The notes: a model not told the origin generated them from the letters alone. A stretch of 64,000 nt of DNA from Paenibacillus sinopodophylli (GCF_005930355.1 NZ_VDBO01000001.1:1275339-1339338); one strand, 5' to 3'. Counted from the first letter of the stretch, positions 15,695-24,205 are shown. Numbers and translations: made by a program.

Positions 15695-16063
15695 TTATAA
15701 CAAGAATGTGATTTGTTTTAACGCTGTAACTTCTTCGGTTGTCGGCGCTGTCGGGATCTTCGCCAGATCAACGAATCCATGAATGATCAACGCGCCTGCA
15801 GCAGGCCCATAGGTAACATCGACGTCATTAAACAGAACACCTTTAGCGTTTGAAACGGTAGATGTAGTTGTCGCCTTTACTGCTTTGATCGTCTTATCGG
15901 CTAGTAAGTTACCACCCATAATCGTGCCAGCAGGAACAATCTTTTTACCATCGGCATTTGCTGTGACGCCTGTATCATCAACCGTTATCGCCAAATTGAC
16001 GTAATGATCGGGAAATTTCAAGATTTCTTTCTTATTCGTCATATTCGTTTGAACAAATTTCAC
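15695..16063 (-). CDS. head decoration protein (gpD-like)
   Basis: A 122-residue beta-rich protein. The segment GKKIVPAGTIMGGNLL resembles the core of lambda D-type decoration proteins, which bind capsid trimers. It sits between scaffold and capsid genes, exactly where decoration proteins are found. The identification is by pattern and position. Confidence 0.7.
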   Translation of the reverse strand: MKFVQTNMTNKKEILKFPDHYVNLAITVDDTGVTANADGKKIVPAGTIMGGNLLADKTIKAVKATTTSTVSNAKGVLFNDVDVTYGPAAGALIIHGFVDLAKIPTAPTTEEVTALKQITFLL

Positions 16064-16076
16064 TCAAATCATCTCC

Positions 16077-16700
16077 TTACTCAAAATAGTTTTGTTGAGC
16101 TTTAGCAGCTCCCTCGTTAGCCTTTGCAGCTTCAGCAGCCATCTTGCCAAAATAGTCCTCACCATCATCCTTACCGCCGCCTCCACCGCTTTCAGCAGGC
16201 TTGAATCCTTTGAAGCCAGGCTTATTCGCGTCTTTATCGACAAACAAAAAGCCCTTGCTCGTTTGCAGGGCCTTCACTTGATCATCGAGACCGCCTTTAA
16301 CCGCGCCGGCATCGTCCAATTCGATTTTTGATTTGTCGAGAAGCGTTGCCACGATATCAGGATCGTGAACGTTACCCTGCAACGCTTGCTTGATAGCGGA
16401 GCTCAATCGAATCTCTTTCACATCAGCAGCGTATTTATCTGCCGCAGCCTTATTATCTGTTTGCAGCTGCGTGATTTGTTCCTGCAGCGCTTTACTGTCA
16501 CCAGAAGACTTCTTGAGGTCCTCAAGCTGCTTATCACGATCCTTCAAGCCGTCCTCTGCCACTTTCTTCGCATCGTTCACTTCCTTGAAGCGATGTTCAG
16601 GGACAAACCCCTTGTAATTCGTCTCCACACCTCCCACAATTGCTGTAATCTGTGCATCTGTAAGCCCTTGCGCCTTCAACAAATCCTTCAACCAATCCAT
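16077..16700 (-). CDS. phage scaffolding protein (GP20 family)
   Basis: A 207-residue scaffold that guides capsid assembly. The family start MDWLKDLLKAQGL and the segment GFVPEHRFKEVNDAKK are clear. A coiled coil spans about residues 40-95. The conserved IRLSSAIKQALQGNVHDPDIVATLL lies in the middle, and a glycine-rich, charged tail ends the protein. GAGGATGATATAG precedes the ATG. Confidence 0.92.
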   Translation of the reverse strand: MDWLKDLLKAQGLTDAQITAIVGGVETNYKGFVPEHRFKEVNDAKKVAEDGLKDRDKQLEDLKKSSGDSKALQEQITQLQTDNKAAADKYAADVKEIRLSSAIKQALQGNVHDPDIVATLLDKSKIELDDAGAVKGGLDDQVKALQTSKGFLFVDKDANKPGFKGFKPAESGGGGGKDDGEDYFGKMAAEAAKANEGAAKAQQNYFE

Positions 16701-16776
16701 CTATATCATCCTCACTTGTTATCCCGGTTGTGTCCGGTCGATTTGCCTAGTTTAGAGCCATACGACAGGGCTCGGA

Positions 16777-17805
16777 TTAAACTCCGATAAAGCTTTCGTG
16801 ATATTCCTTGTAATTCATTGATGCAGGAACATATATCGTCTTGCCTTCTTCGTCCTTGGCGATCCGCTCGCCTATATCAAAATTATCATCGAATTGAGGG
16901 ACTGTAGTGGAACGACAATTCGCGTGCAACGGCGGCCAAGTTACGCCTATTTGCTTGTCTTTCAAATCAAAGACCTTATTGTCCATCCCGCGGCATGCAG
17001 TGCTTGTGCGGCTATCTAGCGTTGCTAAATAGCGATACTTGCCAACGACTTCGCTTTGCTTGTAGCTGTCGTAACTGGCTTCGTTCTGAATAAAGCTCGA
17101 TTCAGTCCTTACTAAGCGTTCTGCCTGTCGGAAGCTAACTCCCATGTCCACTTCGAGCTGCCGAGCGAGTTTCGTATTACTCTCGCCTCTTATGATAGCT
17201 TGTGTGAAATCAGTCTGCAGCCGTACAACCAGCTTGTCTGTGTTGCCCCATATCCGTTTACTGTAATTAGAGCCAATCCACGGACGAGCAACAATACTCT
17301 CAAGCGTCTTTGTATCGATCTTAACCAGCGACACAGCCACGCCTAAGCCTTGATTGATCATAAACTGCGTCTGGTAATACGTACTGACATAAGCATTACT
17401 CATGGCCGCTTTAAGCCCTTCTGTTTCCCTGGCACTTAGTACTCTTAGTGCATTCTCGATTTGCAGGTATAATGACTCCAGCCGAGTGACGCGCTGCTTG
17501 AAATAAGCGTTGTTGAGCTTAGTTGTCCAACGACCATCAGGATTATTGACGGCGAGCGCTTGAAACTCTCGTAATGTCAGTTTGAAATCCTTGAGTTGCC
17601 CCTTTGTTAGAACGGTTTGAGCTTCAGCAAAAGAAATGGCGTTGTTATTTGCGAAGCGAGCATAAAACGCATCTAGGTCCCGTTGTATTGCGATCTGCGC
17701 TTTCCGATATTCATCCTTTAGCTTGGCTGCATAAGCATCCGCCTGCAGGTGGGCTCCGTTGGCTATTTGCTCAGTTCGCTTATTCCAGTAAGCCTCAGGT
17801 TTCAT
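16777..17805 (-). CDS. minor head protein, SPP1 gp7/Mu F family
   Basis: A 342-residue minor capsid protein, thought to bind the portal and DNA inside the head. The C-terminal Mu F-like domain is clear: ATLDSRTSTACRGMDNKVF near residue 262, then TWPPLHANCRSTTVP, with the conserved cysteine pair. The N-terminal half is helical. It overlaps the portal gene by one base. Confidence 0.9.
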   Translation of the reverse strand: MKPEAYWNKRTEQIANGAHLQADAYAAKLKDEYRKAQIAIQRDLDAFYARFANNNAISFAEAQTVLTKGQLKDFKLTLREFQALAVNNPDGRWTTKLNNAYFKQRVTRLESLYLQIENALRVLSARETEGLKAAMSNAYVSTYYQTQFMINQGLGVAVSLVKIDTKTLESIVARPWIGSNYSKRIWGNTDKLVVRLQTDFTQAIIRGESNTKLARQLEVDMGVSFRQAERLVRTESSFIQNEASYDSYKQSEVVGKYRYLATLDSRTSTACRGMDNKVFDLKDKQIGVTWPPLHANCRSTTVPQFDDNFDIGERIAKDEEGKTIYVPASMNYKEYHESFIGV

Positions 17806-19265
17806 TAGGCTCCACCGCCGCCAGCTCCGCCTGTTCCGTCCTCATTCGGGAGGGCGGGGAAGTTGTCTATGGTTTCCATCGCCTTCTTCTCCTCTTCCTC
17901 GATTCGCTTGAGTTCCTCATTGGTGTCAGTCACATAAGGATGATTTGCGACTAGAGTTTCTTGAGAAAGCACGCCAACGCTCTCCTGAATGCTCTTAATT
18001 GTTTCCGCTTCGTTTATCAAAATGTCACGATTGAAGATGAAATCAACTGGCTCATCGAAATAGTCTTTGTCGCTTGAATTATAGAGGTCAGTGTTCATAA
18101 ACCACACTAGCTGCTCGAGAGCTGCCTGAAACTCGTTTTCCCACATGTTGCAATCCATATCGAGGTCAGCATATAAGAAGCGTAAAGCAACACCGCTCTT
18201 GTCTCCTCCGAGCTTCTCGGACTGCGTATCAACACCACGACCGAACTCGTAGATATCTTTGCGGTTCATTTCCATATGGTTCTTATAAGCTTCTGTGTCT
18301 ATATCAAGGCTGATAGTGTCTACATCGCCATCATCCCCTGTGAACACGACTCTATTCTTTGCGATGCCTGCTCGGAATTCATCTCCGCTCGTTCCGCTGA
18401 AGTTTTTGACCTTATAGATACTGTTCGGCAAATCTTCTAGATTGCTTGCATTGTCCGACTTCATCTTGTCGTAATCGTCCACTAAGGATTTCAAGAATTG
18501 AAGCAGCGGCAACTCACTTGGATTGTACTTGAAACATATGAACGGCACTCGTTCCCAGTTCAGTGGACTCTCTTTACCACCTTCGACCACATTAAAATGC
18601 GCTTCACCAGGAGCGTCGACATCAGGAATGAGATTACCTTGCAGCACATAACGTTTCACGCCGTTAGCGTCCCAGTATTCAACCTTTGTTACGTTAAGCT
18701 GCGTGGTTCCTTCGTATGACTCTACCTTGTAAACGCGAATAATAGCATGAAGCTCTGTATGGTCATCGTCATTCCAGATAGGGATGATTTCCTCAGCTGG
18801 AATGCGCTTATATGAGAGTTTCCCAAGAGGTGAATAATAGACATGCATCCAAGAGCGCCCTTTATTGATAGACTCAACTCCGATCCTCTGCAATAGACGG
18901 AGCATGGATTTATTGAACCTTTCCTTTAGGTCTTTCTGATATGCGTCATTGTCTGTCTGCACATTCATTGGCTTTGCTAGTGCATAACCAACCTTTTGAT
19001 CCACCAACTTACGTAAAAAGCTGTGTACGAGCTTGCGGTTAGCTATGTTGGCTGCTGGCTCCATTCCCCCACCAGCCGCCACGACTTTTCTGTCAGACTT
19101 GAGAATATCCTGCTCAGCATTATAATAAGCTTCACCCTGAAGCATTTGTTTCTTTTCAGGCGATCGGTCCCACAATGATATTTCGTTCAAGATGATTTGT
19201 TCCATACTCATGCCTGACTTAGCACCCTGCTCAATGATTGCGATGTACTCGCCCATAATTGACAT
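17805..19265 (-). CDS. portal protein, SPP1 gp6-like
   Basis: A portal protein of about 486 residues; the dodecameric ring through which DNA enters the head. The start at 19265 is preferred because AGAAGGGAG lies ahead of it; an earlier ATG at 19295 would overlap terL by 17 bp. The sequence has the SPP1-type pattern: YYNAEQDILKS near residue 50, KLVDQKVGYALAKP, and DYDKMKSDNASNLEDLPNSI. A glycine-rich end (GTGGAGGGGA) closes the protein. Confidence 0.93.
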   Translation of the reverse strand: MSIMGEYIAIIEQGAKSGMSMEQIILNEISLWDRSPEKKQMLQGEAYYNAEQDILKSDRKVVAAGGGMEPAANIANRKLVHSFLRKLVDQKVGYALAKPMNVQTDNDAYQKDLKERFNKSMLRLLQRIGVESINKGRSWMHVYYSPLGKLSYKRIPAEEIIPIWNDDDHTELHAIIRVYKVESYEGTTQLNVTKVEYWDANGVKRYVLQGNLIPDVDAPGEAHFNVVEGGKESPLNWERVPFICFKYNPSELPLLQFLKSLVDDYDKMKSDNASNLEDLPNSIYKVKNFSGTSGDEFRAGIAKNRVVFTGDDGDVDTISLDIDTEAYKNHMEMNRKDIYEFGRGVDTQSEKLGGDKSGVALRFLYADLDMDCNMWENEFQAALEQLVWFMNTDLYNSSDKDYFDEPVDFIFNRDILINEAETIKSIQESVGVLSQETLVANHPYVTDTNEELKRIEEEEKKAMETIDNFPALPNEDGTGGAGGGGA

Positions 19266-19278
19266 TTTGCTCTCCCTT

Positions 19279-20547
19279 CTATCCGAACCAAACACCGGAT
19301 TGCTTTTTGATGATCGTGTTCACGAAATAACGATCTCCATCCATTTGGTGATCATTTTCTTTCAGTGGCTTGTCCTCACCGCGAGCAGCCGCCTTAGCGT
19401 CCCATGAGTATGATGCGAATTCACGAAAGGTCTCTACGCAGCAATCGTTGTATTTGATCACTCCCTCAGCAAGTGCTGATGAAACATTGCGTATGCCATC
19501 CGCCACTTCATTGGCCGCCTTAATTACATGGTATAAACCGCGTTTCTTGAGGGCTGCTATGAACGAAGCTGCCGACGGATCGATAATCACGCCTTGAAGC
19601 GTTCGCTTGCCAACAAACTCAATTAGATCATCGCAATACTCTTCATCAGTCTTCTGCTTACCCAAAGCTCGGCCGTCATAATGGTACTCTTTCACTTTGT
19701 ACCAAACGCCATCACAAAGCCCCCACAGGCCGTATGTCATTGGGTTCTGCGTCCCGTAGTCACAGCTTACATAATACTTTTTGTAAGCTCTATCGACGGT
19801 CTCAGCCTTGTGCTGATCGCCAAACATATCATATATAACGCCTTCGGCCATCACCCATAAACCGAGAATGTATCGTTTGAAGAACACGCCCGAGAACATG
19901 CGGCGGAAGCGGCTTTTAACCTTCTCCGACAACGACAAATTATCGTCCATCGTGAAATGCAGGACGAGAATCTTTTTCTCTTTGGCCTTATCGATAAATT
20001 CAAGCTTGAACCAGTGATATGGTCCTCCCGGGTTACAGTTGAAGAACAGTTTAGCGCCTTGATCGCCTGTCTCAGCGGAGCAACGACCTATTGCTTGATC
20101 TACAAAGGACTGAGGAAACAACGCAACCTCGTCCAGATACGCGCCCGCAGCAGTCAAGCCTTGAAGCGTGTCTTGACTAGCTTCGTTGCCGGCTCCAAAC
20201 AGATAATAGGTATTGGTCCCGATAGTAACATTCGGATTCTGTGACATGTGATATTCATAATGAATACCTTTAGCCGTGAGAATCTGAAACATTGGTTCAA
20301 GCACGTTACGTTTGAGCGCACCCATTGACTTACCGGCTATGATAAAGTTTTGATCTCGATGCTTTGCAAGCGACCAGGTAATAAACGAATCGATACAGGC
20401 TATTGTCTTGCCCGCCCTGATTGCGCCCTCAGCTATAACCATGTCAAAGTCCTTGTACGGGCTCTTATCGGTCCACCACATCATGAGTTTCTTTTGCTTG
20501 CGACTGAATGGTTGAAAGCGAAATGAGGTCTTCCGTTTACGCTTCAT
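19279..20547 (-). CDS. terL: terminase large subunit (PBSX family)
   Basis: The packaging motor and nuclease, 422 residues from the ATG at 20547 (GAGGA site, overlapping terS by 11 bp). The ATPase part has a Walker A-like AEGAIRAGKT near residue 40 and Walker B GAYLDEVALF. The nuclease half starts with YVSCDYGTQNPMTYGLW and contains VIIDPSAASFIAALKKRG. A C-terminal HQMDGDRYFVN segment is typical of the PBSX group. It is complete, with no missing motif seen. Confidence 0.95.
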   Translation of the reverse strand: MKRKRKTSFRFQPFSRKQKKLMMWWTDKSPYKDFDMVIAEGAIRAGKTIACIDSFITWSLAKHRDQNFIIAGKSMGALKRNVLEPMFQILTAKGIHYEYHMSQNPNVTIGTNTYYLFGAGNEASQDTLQGLTAAGAYLDEVALFPQSFVDQAIGRCSAETGDQGAKLFFNCNPGGPYHWFKLEFIDKAKEKKILVLHFTMDDNLSLSEKVKSRFRRMFSGVFFKRYILGLWVMAEGVIYDMFGDQHKAETVDRAYKKYYVSCDYGTQNPMTYGLWGLCDGVWYKVKEYHYDGRALGKQKTDEEYCDDLIEFVGKRTLQGVIIDPSAASFIAALKKRGLYHVIKAANEVADGIRNVSSALAEGVIKYNDCCVETFREFASYSWDAKAAARGEDKPLKENDHQMDGDRYFVNTIIKKQSGVWFG

Positions 20548-21364
20548 CGTCGATATCCTCATCTGCAAAGACATCTTTAACATGAGCGTTCAAAGCTTCT
20601 TCATAGCCAGCTCCCTGAGCATGCGGATCATTGTCTTCTTCGGCTTTTTTCGCCTCGGCATCCGACCGCAATTTATCAATTCGAAGTCGCTGTTCATCGC
20701 TCATGTGTTCATAAAGCTTCAGCAGAGCCCGCATACGGTCATTTAGCTTCACCTTTTTACTCCGGCCATGCTCCGAAACTGTCTCGCTAATCTCCGAAAG
20801 TATCGTACCATCAACCTCTTCAGACGGCCTGAGTGCCAGCTTACCGCTGTCCCAATCGATGACGTCCTTGATATCAGCAAATGCTATTTTAGCGAGCTGA
20901 TTGACCACGTCATCCTGCGTGAAATGAAGCCGTTGCTCTCTTCTCGCTTTCGCCACTCTTATTGCAGCTTGGATACTAAGTTTAGCTAAGAGTTGAGACG
21001 CTTGCTCATTCGCCGTTCTTTCACTGTAACCAGCCCTTATAGCAGCCTGCGTCCCGTTTAGGTCGACTAAGTATTCTTCGACAAAAATCTTATGCTTGTC
21101 TGAGAGTTTACCTATGGATTCATTATCGAAATCTCCCGAAGAAGTTCTCTGCTTTTTCGCAGGCTCAGGACGGCTCTGTTTTTGTTGTACAACAGTTTTA
21201 CTGGTTTGTTGTACAACATTCCATTTATCGCGTTGTTTCCAAACTGCAACCTTCTTCTCGTCAATCCCAAGCTGATCAGCAATGAGTCGGTTTGTGATAT
21301 TCCCGCCGTGCTCATTCCATATGTCCTTTGCCCTGTCTCGATTAGGGTCCCTTGCTCTAGCCAT
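20537..21364 (-). CDS. terS: terminase small subunit (PBSX/terminase_2 type)
   Basis: A 275-residue DNA-recognition subunit. Residues 1-50 form a helix-turn-helix (RLIADQLGIDEKKVAVWKQR). The terminase_2 domain follows around residues 88-165 (KHKIFVEEYLVDLNGTQAAI, AGYSERTANEQASQLLAK). The C-terminal part is acidic and may bind the large subunit. It is the first morphogenesis gene after a run of four small overlapping genes. Confidence 0.93.
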   Translation of the reverse strand: MARARDPNRDRAKDIWNEHGGNITNRLIADQLGIDEKKVAVWKQRDKWNVVQQTSKTVVQQKQSRPEPAKKQRTSSGDFDNESIGKLSDKHKIFVEEYLVDLNGTQAAIRAGYSERTANEQASQLLAKLSIQAAIRVAKARREQRLHFTQDDVVNQLAKIAFADIKDVIDWDSGKLALRPSEEVDGTILSEISETVSEHGRSKKVKLNDRMRALLKLYEHMSDEQRLRIDKLRSDAEAKKAEEDNDPHAQGAGYEEALNAHVKDVFADEDIDDEA

Positions 21365-21508
21365 CTACATATCACCACCCCCGACTGTCTCTTCAACACC
21401 GAGCTTTTGAACAGGCCACAACGACTTACTATCACAATGCCTACATGCCTGCTTCATATGCTCGTATATGTCTATCGCTTCACACGACCCGCACTGATAC
21501 TCTGTCAT
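21365..21508 (-). CDS. 47-residue zinc-ribbon-like protein upstream of terS
   Basis: A small ORF with two paired-cysteine motifs, CGSC and CRHC, spaced by 16 residues, consistent with binding one zinc ion. Its ATG overlaps the stop of the preceding gene by 4 bp, and its stop abuts the terS ATG, so all are probably coupled. GGTGGTGA near its end serves as the terS ribosome site. The function is unknown; a role as a small late-gene regulator is only a guess. Confidence 0.65.
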   Translation of the reverse strand: MTEYQCGSCEAIDIYEHMKQACRHCDSKSLWPVQKLGVEETVGGGDM

Positions 21509-21702
21509 CGCGGTATCTTCCAAGGCCTATTCCTCATGTGCTTAGTGGTCAGCTCTATGTGCTCTTCAGCAGCGTTGTATTCACTATTGAAGTCCTTGAG
21601 CGTTTTATTCATTCTCACAAATACAATCGTTGCAACCACAACGGATAGCACGAACATGGCAACAATCACATAACAGATGAGCGTTATAAGACTCATTTGC
21701 AT
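21505..21702 (-). CDS. small membrane protein of the pre-terminase cluster
   Basis: A 65-residue protein with one N-terminal transmembrane helix (about residues 5-28, ICYVIVAMFVLSVVVATIVF) and a short charged cytoplasmic or external tail. Its start overlaps the end of the upstream zinc-binding ORF. The function is not recognised. Confidence 0.6.
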   Translation of the reverse strand: MQMSLITLICYVIVAMFVLSVVVATIVFVRMNKTLKDFNSEYNAAEEHIELTTKHMRNRPWKIPR

Positions 21703-21875
21703 TCACCACACCTCACATTATTTTTGATCCAGCTAAGCGTATGAGAAATGCCAACATGAGGATAAACGATCTCAGGTCGCTGCCCCTCATGCCCGCACTT
21801 ATATGTGACAGTGAGCGTCTGCATCTCAGGTCTACTGGTTGTAGGCTTCTTGTCCTTGGGTGCAGTTTTAGCCAT
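21693..21875 (-). CDS. small zinc-binding protein, unknown
   Basis: A 60-residue basic protein with a candidate metal site made of KCGHEG in the middle and RCGECK at the end. It overlaps both neighbours by a few bases, like the other three genes of the cluster before terS. I know of no assigned function. Confidence 0.6.
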   Translation of the reverse strand: MAKTAPKDKKPTTSRPEMQTLTVTYKCGHEGQRPEIVYPHVGISHTLSWIKNNVRCGECK

Positions 21876-22017
21876 GAGCAGCTACATCGTCTTTGCTCTT
21901 AGGCTCAGTGCGATCTGCCAGCACGTAATTGCTAGGAACGTCTCTGATCGGCACCACGTTGATGTACAAGAACAGTGTCAGGAATATAGAGAATATGGAT
22001 AATCGTTGCAGTTTCAA
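21868..22017 (-). CDS. small membrane protein, TTG start
   Basis: A 49-residue ORF with TTG at 22017, preceded by AAAGGAG at nine bases. A hydrophobic segment (IFSIFLTLFLYINVV) follows a basic start. The longer ATG version would begin inside a terminator-like hairpin, so the TTG is preferred. It is the first gene of the cluster leading into terS. Confidence 0.5.
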   Translation of the reverse strand: MKLQRLSIFSIFLTLFLYINVVPIRDVPSNYVLADRTEPKSKDDVAAHG

Positions 22018-22041
22018 TCGTCTCAACTCCTTTCTTGGCAA

Positions 22042-22071
22042 TAAAAAAAGCCGCTCCATTTAAGGGCGACT
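22042..22071 (-). terminator. terminator or attenuator before the late cluster
   Basis: On the minus strand an imperfect GC-rich stem (GTCGCCC with GGAGCGGC) is followed by seven T. It lies between the non-coding region and the first small gene of the late operon, so it may act as an attenuator controlling late transcription. Confidence 0.55.
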
Positions 22072-22159
22072 CTGAAAAACGATATATGTTAGAGCAGATA
22101 TAAAAGCATGGGATCGCTACGCTACCCACTAAGGGCAAGGTGCGCCGTAGTACGGCGAT

Positions 22160-22351
22160 TGTATTTAAAGATATACGTACTTTGTAACTTTGGAGTAAGA
22201 ACAAGATCATTTTACAACTGCCACATTTTGGAGTCAAACGAGATTTAGCCCGTTTTCGCCAATAAAAACACCTAACATACGTTCGTATTCGTTTATACTC
22301 TCGTTTATGCCGTTTTGTGGAGAAAATAAAAAGCCACTTGGATGAGTGACT
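22160..22351. repeat. non-coding segment, copy A
   Basis: About 190 bp that align with 27363-27555 (copy B) along their whole length. Shared blocks include GATATACG, ATTTTGGAGT, CGTTTATGCCGTTTT and the closing terminator. It contains a LexA-like site at 22272-22285. Both copies end in a minus-strand hairpin followed by T. The stretch 22072-22465 holds no gene I can support. Confidence 0.8.
22328..22351 (-). terminator. intrinsic terminator in copy A
   Basis: Minus-strand stem AGTCACT with AGTGGCT and a six-base loop, followed by five T. There is no minus-strand gene ending here now; the equivalent hairpin in copy B terminates the secreted protein gene at 27568. Confidence 0.7.
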
Positions 22352-22465
22352 AAATCGACAAATTGTCGAATTGTTATAGGAGATTATGTCGTTATTGCTC
22401 GGTTTATATATCTTGCTGCTGTAATCTGCTTCCTAGTAAAATATAACTAGAGAGGAGGTTCTAAT

Positions 22466-22699
22466 ATGTCCGATAAAAAACCACCAGTTCATACCGTGCC
22501 TGACCCAGATGGGGGTTGGAACAACAAACAGGGCGGAAAAGTAAAAAGTCATGCAGACACTAAAGTTGAAGCACAAAAGCTTGGGAAAGAACAAGCTAAA
22601 AAAGATCAAACAGAGCATCGAATCCATAATAAAGATGGTAAAATAGCAAATTCGAATAGCTATGGTAATGATCCGTTCCCACCAAAAGACAAGAAATAG
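22466..22699 (+). CDS. DUF2188 domain protein
   Basis: A 77-residue hydrophilic protein with AGAGGAGG seven bases before the ATG. The whole length matches DUF2188: HTVPDPDGGWNNKQGG at the start, KVEAQKLGKEQAKKDQ, then RIHNKDGKI and SYGNDPFPPKDKK. These proteins are common in phages and bacteria and their function is unknown. It is the only plus-strand gene between the repressor and the late operon, and probably an independent cargo gene. Confidence 0.88.
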   Translation: MSDKKPPVHTVPDPDGGWNNKQGGKVKSHADTKVEAQKLGKEQAKKDQTEHRIHNKDGKIANSNSYGNDPFPPKDKK

Positions 22700-22725
22700 G
22701 AGCGAGTATGTTACATGCACTACGT

Positions 22726-22765
22726 AAAAACCGCCTGCGAATTCAAGGTTCGCTAAGCGGTTTTT
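22726..22765. terminator. bidirectional terminator
   Basis: AAAAACCGC ... GCGGTTTTT with an inner CTGCGAA/TTCGCTA pairing. It separates the convergent DUF2188 gene and the YolD-unit gene and has A and T runs on both sides. Confidence 0.85.
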
Positions 22766-22949
22766 CTTTATCAAACTCACCCTTATACAAATCATCTAAC
22801 AGATGAGTCAGGACGATTTTCTTTGCAAGCCACATAAGCACCATGCCGCTGTCGATCCCTTTTGAGTCGTCGAACCCTTCAATCTTCAGCCGCAGCTCCT
22901 CAGTCTTGCCTTCAAGGTGAGCGACCAGCTTTTGCCGATCAATGCTCAA
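22743..22949 (-). CDS. small protein in the SOS unit, unknown
   Basis: A 68-residue ORF starting with TTG at 22949, eight bases after a GAGGG site and overlapping the end of the YolD-like gene by 11 bp. The sequence IDRQKLVAHLEGKTEELRL then WLAKKIVLTHLLDDLYKGEF is amphipathic and helical. In many Firmicutes a second short gene follows yolD. I cannot name a family. Confidence 0.6.
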   Translation of the reverse strand: MSIDRQKLVAHLEGKTEELRLKIEGFDDSKGIDSGMVLMWLAKKIVLTHLLDDLYKGEFDKEKPLSEP

Positions 22950-23277
22950 TGCTTGCACCCTCAATATCACGAATCTTGAACCATTCGCCGTCCACCATAA
23001 AGCGCTCATTAAGCTGATCCACGCGATCAACGATGCCGATAACCTCCAGCTTCTCTGTAGCGTGAAACATCTGCAGTTTAATCTCCTGCCGGCTTTTAAG
23101 CGATGCCTCAACCAATTGCGAAATGATTGCCCATTCTTGCTCATCCAACTCAATGCGCTTCCGCTTTTTATCATCGGCAAACAATTTATTAAGAGCTGCT
23201 TTGTGCTCAGGTAGGATTATTCGACTGCTTTCCCACAATCCATTTCCTTCGAGTTTTTTGCGTGATCCTGTCTCCAT
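22939..23277 (-). CDS. YolD-like protein, SOS-controlled
   Basis: A 112-residue protein of the YolD family: LEGNGLWESSRIILPEHKA near the start, KRKRIELDEQEW, then VIGIVDRVDQLNERFMVDGEWF. YolD proteins accompany Y-family polymerases such as UvrX and are DNA-damage induced, but their exact role is unsettled. The start at 23277 follows GAGGATGGTG. Upstream is a consensus promoter with a LexA box in its spacer (23308-23337). No polymerase gene is present next to it, which is unusual. Confidence 0.9.
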   Translation of the reverse strand: METGSRKKLEGNGLWESSRIILPEHKAALNKLFADDKKRKRIELDEQEWAIISQLVEASLKSRQEIKLQMFHATEKLEVIGIVDRVDQLNERFMVDGEWFKIRDIEGASIEH

Positions 23278-23307
23278 AAGAACACCATCCTCATTTTCGA
23301 TGCTCTT

Positions 23308-23337
23308 ATTATATGCGAACAAACGTTCGTTATTCAA
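23308..23337 (-). promoter_or_regulatory. SOS promoter with perfect LexA box
   Basis: On the minus strand: -35 TTGAAT (23337-23332), 18-bp spacer, -10 TATAAT (23313-23308). The spacer contains CGAACAAACGTTCG (23316-23329), a perfect palindromic Bacillus-type LexA/DinR site. It drives the yolD-like gene, whose ATG begins about 31 bases after the -10. Confidence 0.92.
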
Positions 23338-23482
23338 GGGGTGAAGAACGACATTTACTGCGGCATGTCATAAGCCGCTGCGAGCCGATCCTTACACCTG
23401 CAGTCAGTGGCAAGGAGTGAGGATGCAAACATTGCGGCTGGAGAATGACAAAACCATGCCGCCTTGCAGGATCAGCGTAACG

Positions 23483-23506
23483 AAAAAGAGAGCCGTCAAG
23501 CTCCCT
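23483..23506 (-). terminator. intrinsic terminator after the structured region
   Basis: Minus-strand stem GGGAGC with GCTCTC, then five T. It ends any transcript running leftward from the tRNA-like region 23520-23815 and lies ahead of the yolD promoter. The interval 23338-23482 shows no supported gene. Confidence 0.7.
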
Positions 23507-23524
23507 TGGGAATAGTGAATTTAT

Positions 23525-23815
23525 TAGTTGTCAGGTCACGGATTCGAACCGTGTCGCATACCAAAACGTTTTACACTGGATACTTATCTCGGATGTTAAC
23601 AAACCACCAGTGCGCTTACCGAGTTGCTAAAACGCGGAGGGGATTGAACCCTCTTTTCCGTGTCTATCCTCATCCAATGAGTAAACCCGACATATGATGC
23701 CCCGCAGTTGTGTTACCAGAATGAAGGTGTTCCCCCTCAAACTGTATTCGGTAGCCAACCGATCCTGCGGAGCTGGCTAGAGTAGTCGCTGAATCCACGC
23801 TGGTTGATTTAGCGA
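23525..23815 (-). ncRNA. structured region with tRNA-like T arms
   Basis: On the minus strand two T-arm-like hairpins occur: GAGGG TTCAATC CCCTC and CACGG TTCGAAT CCGTG, each a perfect 5-bp stem with a 7-base loop. Between them CACTGG and CCAGTG could pair as an anticodon-like stem but enclose about 27 bases. A further 7-bp stem (CTCCGCA with TGCGGGG, one G-T pair) lies upstream. I could not build a full cloverleaf with a matching acceptor for either, so these are degraded phage tRNAs or another folded RNA. A terminator follows at 23483-23506. Confidence 0.4.
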
Positions 23816-24205
23816 AAAAGAACGGACATCACCAGACGCTCGCATTGCCATTTTAAGAGACTTTGTATATTCGGCGTTCAGTTACGAGGCAAAACACCTA
23901 ACATACGTTCTCATGCCAACTGAGTGCGCCCAGTGAAGAGATAACGCGATCACCTCCGACAAAGATGTAATCAATGTCGAGCTAGGAAGCAAAAGAGCAG
24001 CATGCCCGCTATTGTACCCTTGTGGATTTTAGGTGCCTTACGGCTCAAAGCCGGCCTACTGCCAGAATGGGTATGTTTGTTGTGTCGGGTGCTGCTCATG
24101 TTTGCTCTCTTATCTATTGGTGGCGACTGCATGACAAGAAATAGCGCTTTTAACATATAATTACCATTTATGTACCATAGTTAGGAAAAAGTAGTAGTTC
24201 GTTAA

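Noticed and set aside
22356..22368. Short palindrome CGACAAATTGTCG upstream of the DUF2188 gene
   Set aside because: A 13-bp dyad of this kind is plausible as an operator, but there is only one copy and no matching regulator, so it is not listed as a feature.
23971..24156. 61-codon minus-strand ORF in prophage 1
   Set aside because: No ribosome site at any start; the sequence contains hairpin-like DNA (GCCGGCTTTGAGCC) rather than coding character.
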